Below are positions 44,112 to 55,998 of a stretch of DNA of 55,998 bases, piece by piece. The notes beneath the pieces were generated by a model that saw nothing but the letters and a program-made list of their open reading frames with translations, did no database searches and was not told the DNA's origin. The number at the start of each line of letters is the position of its first letter. Position 1 is the first letter of the stretch. A program made the position numbers and the translations under genes. The stretch covers positions 1 to 55,998 of the forward strand of contig DAHVOW010000011.1 of the NCBI GenBank assembly GCA_027318585.1, written 5' to 3'. The stretch is from Methanobacteriaceae archaeon (GTDB lineage Archaea; Methanobacteriota; Methanobacteria; Methanobacteriales; Methanobacteriaceae).

Positions 44112-44954
44112 ATGCAATCCGATAAAAAGAAGGAAACTGAACATAAAATGGCAATGATGGAAGAAGATATTGCTATTACAAAGAATATGGCCAAGATTAA
44201 GCATAAAATTGCTGTTATGAGTGGAAAAGGGGGAGTTGGTAAATCAACAGTTTCTGTGAACCTGGTTGCAGCTTTTAACCAGAAAGGTTACCACACCGGT
44301 ATCTTAGATGCTGATCTTCATGGTCCCAATGTACCCCTCATGTTAGGGGTGAAAGGAAGACAACTCGACGCTGATGAGCAGGGAATTTTGCCGGTGGTAA
44401 CCGAGGATAACATAAAGGTCATGTCTTTAGCATTTTTGCTACCCTCAAAAGATTCTCCCGTTATATGGAGGGGTCCCAAAAAGACCGGTGCCATAAGGCA
44501 ATTCCTGGGCTATGTAGCCTGGGATGAACTGGATCTCTTAATTGTGGACAACCCTCCGGGTACGGGAGATGAACCCCTGACGGTATTGCAGTCCATACCC
44601 TTCCTGGACGGGATAGTTATTGTCACCACACCCTCCCCGGTGGCACTGGAAGATGTTGAAAAGTGTGTTGCCATGGCTAAATCCCTAAACATCCCGGTTA
44701 TTGGGATCATTGAGAATATGGCCGGTTTTATTTGTCCTAAATGTGGTGAAGAGAGTTTTATTTTTGGCAGTGGCGGTGGACAGAGAATTGCCGTTAAGAT
44801 GGACGTTCCTTTTCTGGGACAGTTACCCATAGATCTCTCTAAGGTGCCTGATTCGGATGAAGACATGCACATCATCACCAAAAATAACGATTCTTTGTTC
44901 TCGCAGAGAATAATGGAAATGGTGGATAAAATTGAAGAATATATAAAAAAATAG
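44112..44954 (+). CDS. Mrp/NBP35-family Fe-S cluster carrier ATPase
   Basis: The 280-residue protein is a P-loop ATPase of the Mrp/ApbC/NBP35 group that carries and transfers [4Fe-4S] clusters. It has the deviant Walker A GKGGVGKST (about residue 37), DADLHGPNVPLMLG, IVDNPPGTGDEP and the bridging-cluster motif CPKCGEES. The N-terminal 25 residues are charged and variable. Two NifX-like genes flank it, as in Desulfovibrio ORP loci where an Mrp protein accompanies the orange protein. The ribosome site is weak (GTGGGA). Confidence 0.92.
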   Translation: MQSDKKKETEHKMAMMEEDIAITKNMAKIKHKIAVMSGKGGVGKSTVSVNLVAAFNQKGYHTGILDADLHGPNVPLMLGVKGRQLDADEQGILPVVTEDNIKVMSLAFLLPSKDSPVIWRGPKKTGAIRQFLGYVAWDELDLLIVDNPPGTGDEPLTVLQSIPFLDGIVIVTTPSPVALEDVEKCVAMAKSLNIPVIGIIENMAGFICPKCGEESFIFGSGGGQRIAVKMDVPFLGQLPIDLSKVPDSDEDMHIITKNNDSLFSQRIMEMVDKIEEYIKK

Positions 44955-44966
44955 GGGTGATTGAAT

Positions 44967-45383
44967 ATGAAAATAGCTGTAGCGGCTACTGGAGAAAATT
45001 TAGATTCAGGTGCCAGTCCTGTTTTTGGAAGGTGCCCGTATTTTATCCTGGCCGAAGTTAATGATGAAATACAAGAAATCAAGGCCTTAAATAATCCGGC
45101 TATGACTGCTGGTGGAGGTGCCGGAATTCAGGCTGCTCAACTGCTGGCCGAGGAGAAGGCCAAGGTTATTATATCGGGATCAGTTGGACCCAATGCCTTT
45201 GAAGTGTTAAGACGCTTTAACATGAAAGTCTATGAAATCCAACCGGGAACAGTAGAGGAGAATTTAAAACTCTATAAAAAAGGGGAACTGGAGGAAATTA
45301 CAGTACCCGGCCCAGAAAATAGGGGTCGTGCTGGGATGGGAGCCGGGAGAGGTGGAGGTCGAGGTGTCGGCCGAAGATTCTGA
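44967..45383 (+). CDS. Second NifX/NafY-like protein with Gly/Arg-rich tail
   Basis: The 138-residue protein has the same cofactor-binding fold: MKIAVAATGENLDSGASPVFGRCPYFILAEV, NNPAMTAGGGAGIQAAQLL, VIISGSVGPNAFEVLRRFNMKVYEI. It ends in a Gly/Arg-rich tail (RGRAGMGAGRGGGRGVGRRF) that could bind nucleic acid or a partner. ATG 44967 is chosen with GGGGTGA and a 6-nt spacer. It lies between the Mrp gene and the two ferredoxin-ATPase genes. Confidence 0.87.
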   Translation: MKIAVAATGENLDSGASPVFGRCPYFILAEVNDEIQEIKALNNPAMTAGGGAGIQAAQLLAEEKAKVIISGSVGPNAFEVLRRFNMKVYEIQPGTVEENLKLYKKGELEEITVPGPENRGRAGMGAGRGGGRGVGRRF

Positions 45384-45398
45384 TCTGAGGAGTAACGA

Positions 45399-46322
45399 AT
45401 GAGAATAGCCATCACCGGAGGAAAGGGAGGAACCGGAAAATCAACGGTCGCCACATCCATAGCTTATGAAATGGCCAAAGGTCACCGAACCCTTCTGGTG
45501 GATTGTGATGTGGAGTGTCCCGATGATCATCTGCTGCTTTCCATCAGCAGGGAGAAGGTACAGGATGTCGAAACATTACTTCCTTCTTTTAACCAGAAGA
45601 CCTGTCAGAGGTGTGGCAACTGCTCCCGAGTCTGTCGACAGAATGCCTTAGTCTTCGTGACCTATGAATATCCTTTTTTGATACCGGAACAATGCAACGG
45701 ATGCGGGGCTTGTATATTGGCCTGCCCTGAGCAGGCCATAACAGAGGACAGCCAGGTTATTGGGACCATCTACCAGGGTAAACTTGAAACTCAGAAAGAC
45801 AGCTTCGAGCAGGGAATGGTCACCAAAAGAATGGCCAAAAATTTTCTATTGATTTCTGGTGAAGTAGCAGTGGGTTGTGAAGCCAGTACCCTGGTTGTGA
45901 ATGCTACTCGCAAATATGCATCACAACTGGAAGATGATTATTCCCTAACGGTCATAGACACTGCTGCTGGGACCCATTGTAATGTAATAGCCGCTTTAAT
46001 GGATACCAATCTGGTATTGGCTGTCTCAGAACCAACACCCCTAGGAAAGCACGATTTAGACCTTATCCTGAAATTACTGGAAAAAATTGGACTGGAAGCT
46101 AGAATAATTACAAACCGGGCGAACATAGGAAACCTTAACTTAATAAAGGCCCTTGCAGATGAAAAGGGAGTTAAAATAGTGTTAGAAATCCCATATAAAA
46201 AAGAAATACTGGAACATTATTCCAGAGGTGTCCCCGCTCTTGGTGACTTGGTTTCTCAGTTCGTCGTGGATATGGTTAAAGAAGCACTGCTGGAAGAATC
46301 TTCTGTGGAGGAGGAGCCATGA
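45399..46322 (+). CDS. MinD-type P-loop ATPase with inserted ferredoxin domain (copy 1)
   Basis: The 307-residue protein has a deviant Walker A (GGKGGTGKST), DCDVECPDDH, and two intact [4Fe-4S] motifs, CQRCGNCSRVC and CNGCGACILAC, inserted at about residues 67-115. The C-terminal half keeps VIDTAAGTHCNV. In Desulfovibrio two such proteins are encoded with the orange protein and proposed to form one complex. It starts 15 nt after the second NifX-like gene, and its end overlaps the next gene by 4 nt. Confidence 0.9.
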   Translation: MRIAITGGKGGTGKSTVATSIAYEMAKGHRTLLVDCDVECPDDHLLLSISREKVQDVETLLPSFNQKTCQRCGNCSRVCRQNALVFVTYEYPFLIPEQCNGCGACILACPEQAITEDSQVIGTIYQGKLETQKDSFEQGMVTKRMAKNFLLISGEVAVGCEASTLVVNATRKYASQLEDDYSLTVIDTAAGTHCNVIAALMDTNLVLAVSEPTPLGKHDLDLILKLLEKIGLEARIITNRANIGNLNLIKALADEKGVKIVLEIPYKKEILEHYSRGVPALGDLVSQFVVDMVKEALLEESSVEEEP

Positions 46323-47209
46323 AAACTATAACCATTCTATCAGGTAAGGGGGGTGTGGGTAAGAGTACCTTAACTTCCTCCCTGGCAGTTCTTCTGGGAA
46401 AAGAAAACAAAATCGTGGCTGTCGATTGTGACGTGGATGCCCCTAACCTGGGATTACTTTTAGGATTAGAAGAGAACGATTTCGATTCATGGGAATATAT
46501 ACAGGCCAGTGAGAAGGCAAGACTGGATAAGAATAAATGTAAATCCCGCAAATTCTGTTTAAGTGCATGCAAATTTGGGGCCATTAGCTGGCTTGATGAA
46601 GAGAATAAGCCACTTATCAATGATTTTTTATGTGTAGGCTGCGGGGCTTGTGTGGTGGCCTGTCCCGAATGTGCTATAGAATTTCATCCAGTAAAAAATG
46701 CTAAGATAGGTATTGGAGAAACGGATTATGGATTCCCTGTGGTATCTGGCCAGTTAAAGATTGGTGAATCTGGCTCTGGACGGGTGGTGGATGCGGTAAA
46801 AAACCGGGCGTTTCAGATAGCTGAAGAAATTCAGGCTGATTATGTGATTGTGGACTCCGCGGCGGGTATCGGTTGTCCAGTAATAGCATCAGTCCGGGGA
46901 AGTGATTATATAATAATGGTAACCGAACCCACACCTGTCGCTTTCTCCGATTTTCAAAGGGCACTGGAGATGGTGAATTTCTTCAATATCCCGCATGGCA
47001 TGGTAATTAACCGCTGGGATATTAACCCAAAATTCACTGAAAAACTTAAGAACTTCTCTAAAACCGGAAAAATTCCACTAATGGGAAAAATTCCCTATGA
47101 TAAGAGATTTGTAGAAGCATTAATAAATCTTCAACCAGCAGTAGTTTACGAAAAAGATTTTGAAGTGATTTTTAAAGAAATACTATTTGATACAACATTT
47201 AAACAATAA
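46319..47209 (+). CDS. MinD-type P-loop ATPase with inserted ferredoxin domain (copy 2)
   Basis: The 296-residue paralogue has GKGGVGKST, DCDVDAPNL and an inserted ferredoxin region. Its second motif is complete (CVGCGACVVAC). The first is changed: Cys74, Cys80 and Cys84 remain but the second cysteine is Arg77, so this site could hold only a three-cysteine cluster or none. VDSAAGIGCPV and EPTPVAFSDFQRAL follow. It is translationally coupled to copy 1 (ATGA overlap) and ends the operon, convergent with mmp10. Confidence 0.9.
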   Translation: MKTITILSGKGGVGKSTLTSSLAVLLGKENKIVAVDCDVDAPNLGLLLGLEENDFDSWEYIQASEKARLDKNKCKSRKFCLSACKFGAISWLDEENKPLINDFLCVGCGACVVACPECAIEFHPVKNAKIGIGETDYGFPVVSGQLKIGESGSGRVVDAVKNRAFQIAEEIQADYVIVDSAAGIGCPVIASVRGSDYIIMVTEPTPVAFSDFQRALEMVNFFNIPHGMVINRWDINPKFTEKLKNFSKTGKIPLMGKIPYDKRFVEALINLQPAVVYEKDFEVIFKEILFDTTFKQ

Positions 47210-47333
47210 TATCTCCCATATCCTCGTATTAAAATCTGAACTGGCATATTAACTTTGGGGGCGATATTGATAAAAATATAAAATTAATATCAGACTATAA
47301 AAAAAGGATTTATGTTGGATATATTCTATAGGA

Positions 47334-48584
<1,251 letters not shown>

Positions 48585-48602
48585 GCTATCTACTATGTGC
48601 TT

Positions 48603-48612
48603 GTATATATAA
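48603..48612 (-). promoter_or_regulatory. TATA box of mmp10
   Basis: The minus strand reads TTATATATAC here, centred about 24 bp before the mmp10 ATG at 48584, which predicts a leaderless transcript. Confidence 0.6.
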
Positions 48613-48730
48613 AATAAGCTGATTTTTTCGGGTCTTATAATATATATGTGGATATGATGATTTAGGGCCCATAGGAAAAAATCCTTCAGTGGTGGGCATA
48701 TAAATCTTTCTACTTGAATCAAAAAGAAAC

Positions 48731-48742
48731 TTTAATAATATA
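48731..48742 (+). promoter_or_regulatory. Putative TATA box of the mcr operon
   Basis: TTTAATAATATA lies about 140 bp before mcrB. With a start site near 48762 the leader would be about 115 nt and would contain both hairpins described next. Confidence 0.5.
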
Positions 48743-48783
48743 CATGGAAGAAAATGAGGTTCGTATACCAAATTGTGCGAAAG

Positions 48784-48821
48784 GGGGTTTAAACCCCGGA
48801 TAAGTAGCCTTTTTTCTACTT
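48784..48821 (+). promoter_or_regulatory. Two hairpins in the mcr leader
   Basis: GGGGTTTAAACCCC (48784-48797) is a perfect 14-bp palindrome. It is followed by AAGTAG...CTACTT (48802-48821), whose 8-nt loop holds a run of T. The first stem followed by the T-run looks like an attenuator, and the second could compete with it. The function is not shown by sequence alone. Confidence 0.5.
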
Positions 48822-48874
48822 TTCCTTTGATTTGGCGCGAAGAATTGGTGTACAAGAATCTGTAGGAGGGAAAT

Positions 48875-50207
<1,333 letters not shown>

Positions 50208-50232
50208 ATCCAAATTGGGGGTTAAGAGTTAA

Positions 50233-50670
50233 ATGGACATCGAAATATTTCCACACAGATTATTAGGCGCCGATACTACTGAAAAGTTGTTAATCAACTT
50301 GGAAAAAGTTGAAGGTGTTAAGAGAATGGTTTTACAGGGACAGAGACTTCCTCCTAAAGGGGAAGAAGATCCAGACCGTAAGACTATTACCATACACGGT
50401 GAAGAAGTAGACTTACAAGTGAAAACAGGAAGAGTACTGCTTGAAATCGAAGAAGAAGAAATCATCGACCAAATCAGAACGGTTTGTGATGAATACTTAA
50501 CCTTCGGTTACAACATACACGTCGGAACCTTTATAAGGAAACAAAAAACCGTCTCTGATGTTATTAAATATGGAGAACAACTCAGTGACATATCCGAAGA
50601 AATGGTTGGATTAACTGACCAAAACGCACAACTAAGCGAAAGAGCCGTTATAATCAAAAAGGACGATTGA
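50233..50670 (+). CDS. mcrD: Methyl-coenzyme M reductase operon protein D
   Basis: The 145-residue protein is the accessory McrD, thought to help assembly or cofactor F430 delivery and not part of the active enzyme. It starts MDIEIFPHRLLGADTTEKLL and is acidic at the middle (EIEEEEIIDQIR). It lies 25 nt after mcrB, and its stop lies two bases before the mcrC ATG. Confidence 0.95.
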   Translation: MDIEIFPHRLLGADTTEKLLINLEKVEGVKRMVLQGQRLPPKGEEDPDRKTITIHGEEVDLQVKTGRVLLEIEEEEIIDQIRTVCDEYLTFGYNIHVGTFIRKQKTVSDVIKYGEQLSDISEEMVGLTDQNAQLSERAVIIKKDD

Positions 50671-50672
50671 AC

Positions 50673-51269
<597 letters not shown>

Positions 51270-51271
51270 TT

Positions 51272-52021
51272 ATGGCACAATATTATCCTGGAACAACTAA
51301 GGTTGCTAAAAACCGTAATAGATTCAGCGACCCTGACGTTGAATTAGAAAAACTCAGGGAAATCTCAGACGAAGCTGTGGTGAACATTCTGGGACACCGG
51401 GCTCCCGGTGAAGAATACCCAAGCGTACACCCACCACTCGAAGAGATGGATGAACCAGATGACGCTATTCGCGAAATGGTGGTTCCACTAGACGGAGCAA
51501 AAGCTGGAGACCGAGTCCGATACATACAGTTCTCTGACTCCATGTACTTTGCCCCAGCCCACCCATTCGTGAGGTCCAGATCCTACCTGTGCAGGTACCG
51601 AGGAGCCGACGCAGGAACCCTATCTGGAAGGCAAATTATCGAAACCAGAGAAAGAGACCTGGAAAAATACTCCAAAGAATTATTGGAAACCGAATGGTTT
51701 GACCCTGCCCGAACTGGTATCAGGGGTAAGACTGTACACGGTCACTCCCTCAGGTTAGACGAAGACGGTATGATGTTCGACATGCTACGAAGGCTGGTCA
51801 TGAACAAATCCACCGGCAAAGTCGAAGCCGTTAAAAACCAGATTGGTGACGAACTGGACGAACCAATCGTTATGGGAGAACCACTGGACGAAGCCACCCT
51901 TAAAGAAAAGACCACCATTTACCGTAAAGATGGTGAAGCATACCGGGACGACGCTGACGCAGTAGAAATACTGCACAGAATCCACGTAACCCGATCTCAG
52001 GGCGGGTTCATGCCCGAATAA
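51272..52021 (+). CDS. mcrG: Methyl-coenzyme M reductase I, gamma subunit
   Basis: The 249-residue protein starts MAQYYPGTTKVAKNRNRFSDP and contains LGHRAPGEEYPSVHPPLEEM and FVRSRSYLCRYRGADAGTLSGRQ, all typical of McrG. ATG 51272 is chosen: AGGAGGTG lies 7 nt upstream, whereas the ATG at 51266 is only one base from it. McrA follows 12 nt after its stop. Confidence 0.97.
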   Translation: MAQYYPGTTKVAKNRNRFSDPDVELEKLREISDEAVVNILGHRAPGEEYPSVHPPLEEMDEPDDAIREMVVPLDGAKAGDRVRYIQFSDSMYFAPAHPFVRSRSYLCRYRGADAGTLSGRQIIETRERDLEKYSKELLETEWFDPARTGIRGKTVHGHSLRLDEDGMMFDMLRRLVMNKSTGKVEAVKNQIGDELDEPIVMGEPLDEATLKEKTTIYRKDGEAYRDDADAVEILHRIHVTRSQGGFMPE

Positions 52022-52033
52022 GAGGTGAAAAAA

Positions 52034-53681
<1,648 letters not shown>

Positions 53682-53686
<5 letters not shown>

Positions 53687-53712
53687 GTGTTACGCAAACA
53701 CCTATTTTTTTT
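53682..53712 (+). terminator. Strong terminator between mcrA and mtrE
   Basis: AATAGGTGTT and AACACCTATT form a perfect 10-bp stem with a 5-nt loop, followed by a run of eight T. The mcrA stop codon lies in the stem. It separates the mcr and mtr operons, which are only 56 nt apart, though partial read-through is possible. Confidence 0.8.
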
Positions 53713-53742
53713 ATTTATTTAAAAAATTAAGGAGGAAATTAT

Positions 53743-54624
<882 letters not shown>

Positions 54625-54633
54625 GGAGGTTTT

Positions 54634-55362
54634 ATGATGGACCCATTAATAATGATCGCTGCTGTAACTGTTGGCGGGGCCCTTGTTGGTGGAGGTGTAC
54701 ACTTCATACCAGTAGGTGGTGCTCCAGCAGCTATAGCTACAGCTACAGGTGTGGGAACAGGTACCGCCATGCTGGCCGCCGGTAGTGGTATGACCGGACT
54801 CATAACTGCCGCAGCAATGACTGGACAGCCTCTCTGGCTCATATTAGCAGCTGGTGCAGCTGGTGCAGCATTGATGATTGCAGTCACCATGCTGGTTGGT
54901 AACTGGGTATACGTTTGGGGTGTGGGCTGTGTGCCTGTATCCGCAAAGGTAAATACTGACCCCATAACCAAATTACCGCAGGAGAAGTACGTAACTCCAG
55001 GTACCGAAGGACACGGAGTTCCAACTGTATGTTTTGTCAGTGGAGTTATCGGTGGACTTTTAGGTGGAATTGGTGGAGGCCTGATTTACTGGGCACTCTA
55101 TGAATCCCTGGTCACTTTACCAGCTTACATTCCACTAATTGGTGGAAGTACTTCTGTTGCCGCAGCAATGGTCGCAGGAATATTCGCCTTAGGTGTGTTC
55201 TTTATCAACGCCGTGGTTGCTTCCTACAACATTGGAGGTACCATTGAAGGATTCCACGACCCTAAATTCAAAAGAATACCCAAAGGGATTTTAGCTTGTC
55301 TAGTTGCCTCCCTGGTAACGGGACTAATTGGAGTATTAATACTTAAAGGAGGTGTCTTCTAA
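54634..55362 (+). CDS. mtrD: Tetrahydromethanopterin S-methyltransferase subunit D
   Basis: The 242-residue membrane subunit has about six hydrophobic segments. It begins MMDPLIMIAAVTVGGALVGGGVHFIPVGGAPAA and contains GNWVYVWGVGCVPVSAKV and GTEGHGVPTVCFVSGVIGG. GGAGG lies 4 nt before the first ATG and 7 nt before the second, so either may be used. The stop overlaps the mtrC ATG (TAATG). Confidence 0.95.
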   Translation: MMDPLIMIAAVTVGGALVGGGVHFIPVGGAPAAIATATGVGTGTAMLAAGSGMTGLITAAAMTGQPLWLILAAGAAGAALMIAVTMLVGNWVYVWGVGCVPVSAKVNTDPITKLPQEKYVTPGTEGHGVPTVCFVSGVIGGLLGGIGGGLIYWALYESLVTLPAYIPLIGGSTSVAAAMVAGIFALGVFFINAVVASYNIGGTIEGFHDPKFKRIPKGILACLVASLVTGLIGVLILKGGVF

Positions 55363-55998
55363 TGTCAGTTGCAGGCGGTGGCGGCGGCGAGTCCGCTGTA
55401 GACCCAAAGCAAACATTGGCCCTGGGAGTAGTAGGAGGACTTATTGGTATATATGCCACCCCTATTGACCCGGTAATAGGACCACTTCTGGCCGCATTAG
55501 GAGCGGTTTGTGCCATTATATGGGGTGCAGACGCCATTGCACGAGTTGCAAGCTACGGTCTAGGTACCGGTGTACCATCCATTGGATATATGTCCCTGGC
55601 TATAGGAGCCATAGGTGTTATAGCCGGATTAGCCGGTGGAATTATGATTGGTGCGACCTATGCCATATTAGCTCCACTTATAGGAGTACTCCTGGCCGTA
55701 ATATTAGGCGGAGTAGTGGCCCTGTTAGGTAAGAAAGTGGTAGGAATGAAAATACCTATCCTGGTTTCATGTACCATGGAACTTTCTGGTGCAGCTGCCA
55801 TATCCGTACTCGGATTCTCAGCCGCAATTGCCGGAAGTTACCTGATGCCAGCCATATTAGCCAGTGTAATTTCCACTGGATTTATTGGACTGCTCTTCAT
55901 CATGAACACCATGGCCATACAGCACCCCTTCAACGCTTGTTTAGGACCACAGGAAAACCGAGTCAGAACCCTTAAACTGGCTTCAGCCACTGGATTTA
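55362..55998 (+). CDS. mtrC: Tetrahydromethanopterin S-methyltransferase subunit C (partial, cut by window edge)
   Basis: The frame is open from ATG 55362 to the window end (212 codons seen, about 267 expected). It begins MSVAGGGGESAVDPKQTLALGVVGG and contains RVASYGLGTGVPSIGYMSLAIG, ILVSCTMELSGAAAISVLGFSAAI and NTMAIQHPFNACLGPQENRVRTLKLA, typical of MtrC. GGAGGTG lies 7 nt upstream. The sequence has no frameshift up to the edge. Confidence 0.94.
   Translation, partial: MSVAGGGGGESAVDPKQTLALGVVGGLIGIYATPIDPVIGPLLAALGAVCAIIWGADAIARVASYGLGTGVPSIGYMSLAIGAIGVIAGLAGGIMIGATYAILAPLIGVLLAVILGGVVALLGKKVVGMKIPILVSCTMELSGAAAISVLGFSAAIAGSYLMPAILASVISTGFIGLLFIMNTMAIQHPFNACLGPQENRVRTLKLASATGF

Noticed and set aside
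44510..45082. 190-residue minus-strand frame opposite the Mrp-type gene
   Set aside because: It overlaps two well-supported plus-strand genes and has no ribosome site or motif.

Overview
The window reads as a chromosomal segment of a hydrogenotrophic, formate-using methanogen of the order Methanobacteriales, most like the genus Methanobacterium. It carries the methyl-coenzyme M reductase operon (mcrBDCGA) directly followed by mtrEDC. It also has genes for coenzyme M, F420 and methanopterin synthesis, archaeal PurP, a proteasome beta subunit, FttA, a Trm1 and a wyosine-pathway enzyme, TATA-box promoters and GGTGAT/GGAGG ribosome sites. Moderate-to-low GC and very AT-rich spacers fit a mesophile. 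No rRNA, tRNA, insertion sequence, prophage or CRISPR array was seen.

Layout. 0-6 kb, minus strand: comC, purM, fttA, psmB, purP. 6.3-12.9 kb, minus strand: a formate block, fdhC, fdhA, fdhB, mvhD-like, a second fdhB and a beta carbonic anhydrase. 13-20.3 kb: a small repeat protein, a taw2-like tRNA enzyme, a nitroreductase and two large sensor proteins; the first lacks the phospho-accepting histidine and the second keeps it. 20.4-25.7 kb: cofG, a small conserved gene and mptA (cofactor operon), a deacetylase-like gene with an unknown partner, an Lrp regulator and a 73-residue protein. 25.7-29 kb: an HTH regulator divergent from a two-gene glutamate-synthase-like operon that lacks a glutaminase gene. 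29-35.3 kb: two DUF4013-type membrane proteins, an anchored protein, trm1, a CPBP protease and a DegT aminotransferase. 35.3-35.85 kb: a gene-free stretch with a strong two-hairpin element. 35.85-42.4 kb: MTH1187-like, ncsA-like, DUF1922, TraB-like, comB, TRAM, an unknown gene, mmp7 and a phosphoesterase.

42.4-47.2 kb is the most system-like accessory region. A DUF134-type HTH regulator is divergent from an operon of a zinc-ribbon protein, two NifX/NafY-like proteins, an Mrp-type ATPase and two ferredoxin-containing MinD-type ATPases. This content resembles the Desulfovibrio orange-protein (ORP, Mo-Cu cluster) locus. Two identical perfect 14-bp palindromes sit between TATA box and expected start site of both divergent promoters, and the regulator's C-terminal half repeats the whole zinc-ribbon protein it faces. 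A 26-residue membrane microprotein lies just beyond the regulator.

47.3-56 kb: mmp10, the radical SAM enzyme known to methylate an McrA arginine, is divergent from mcrBDCGA. The mcr leader contains two hairpins, a terminator follows mcrA, and mtrE, mtrD and the first 212 codons of mtrC run off the right edge. Together the window covers formate uptake and oxidation, CO2/bicarbonate exchange, cofactor supply, the methyl transfer and methane-forming steps, and one MCR maturation enzyme.
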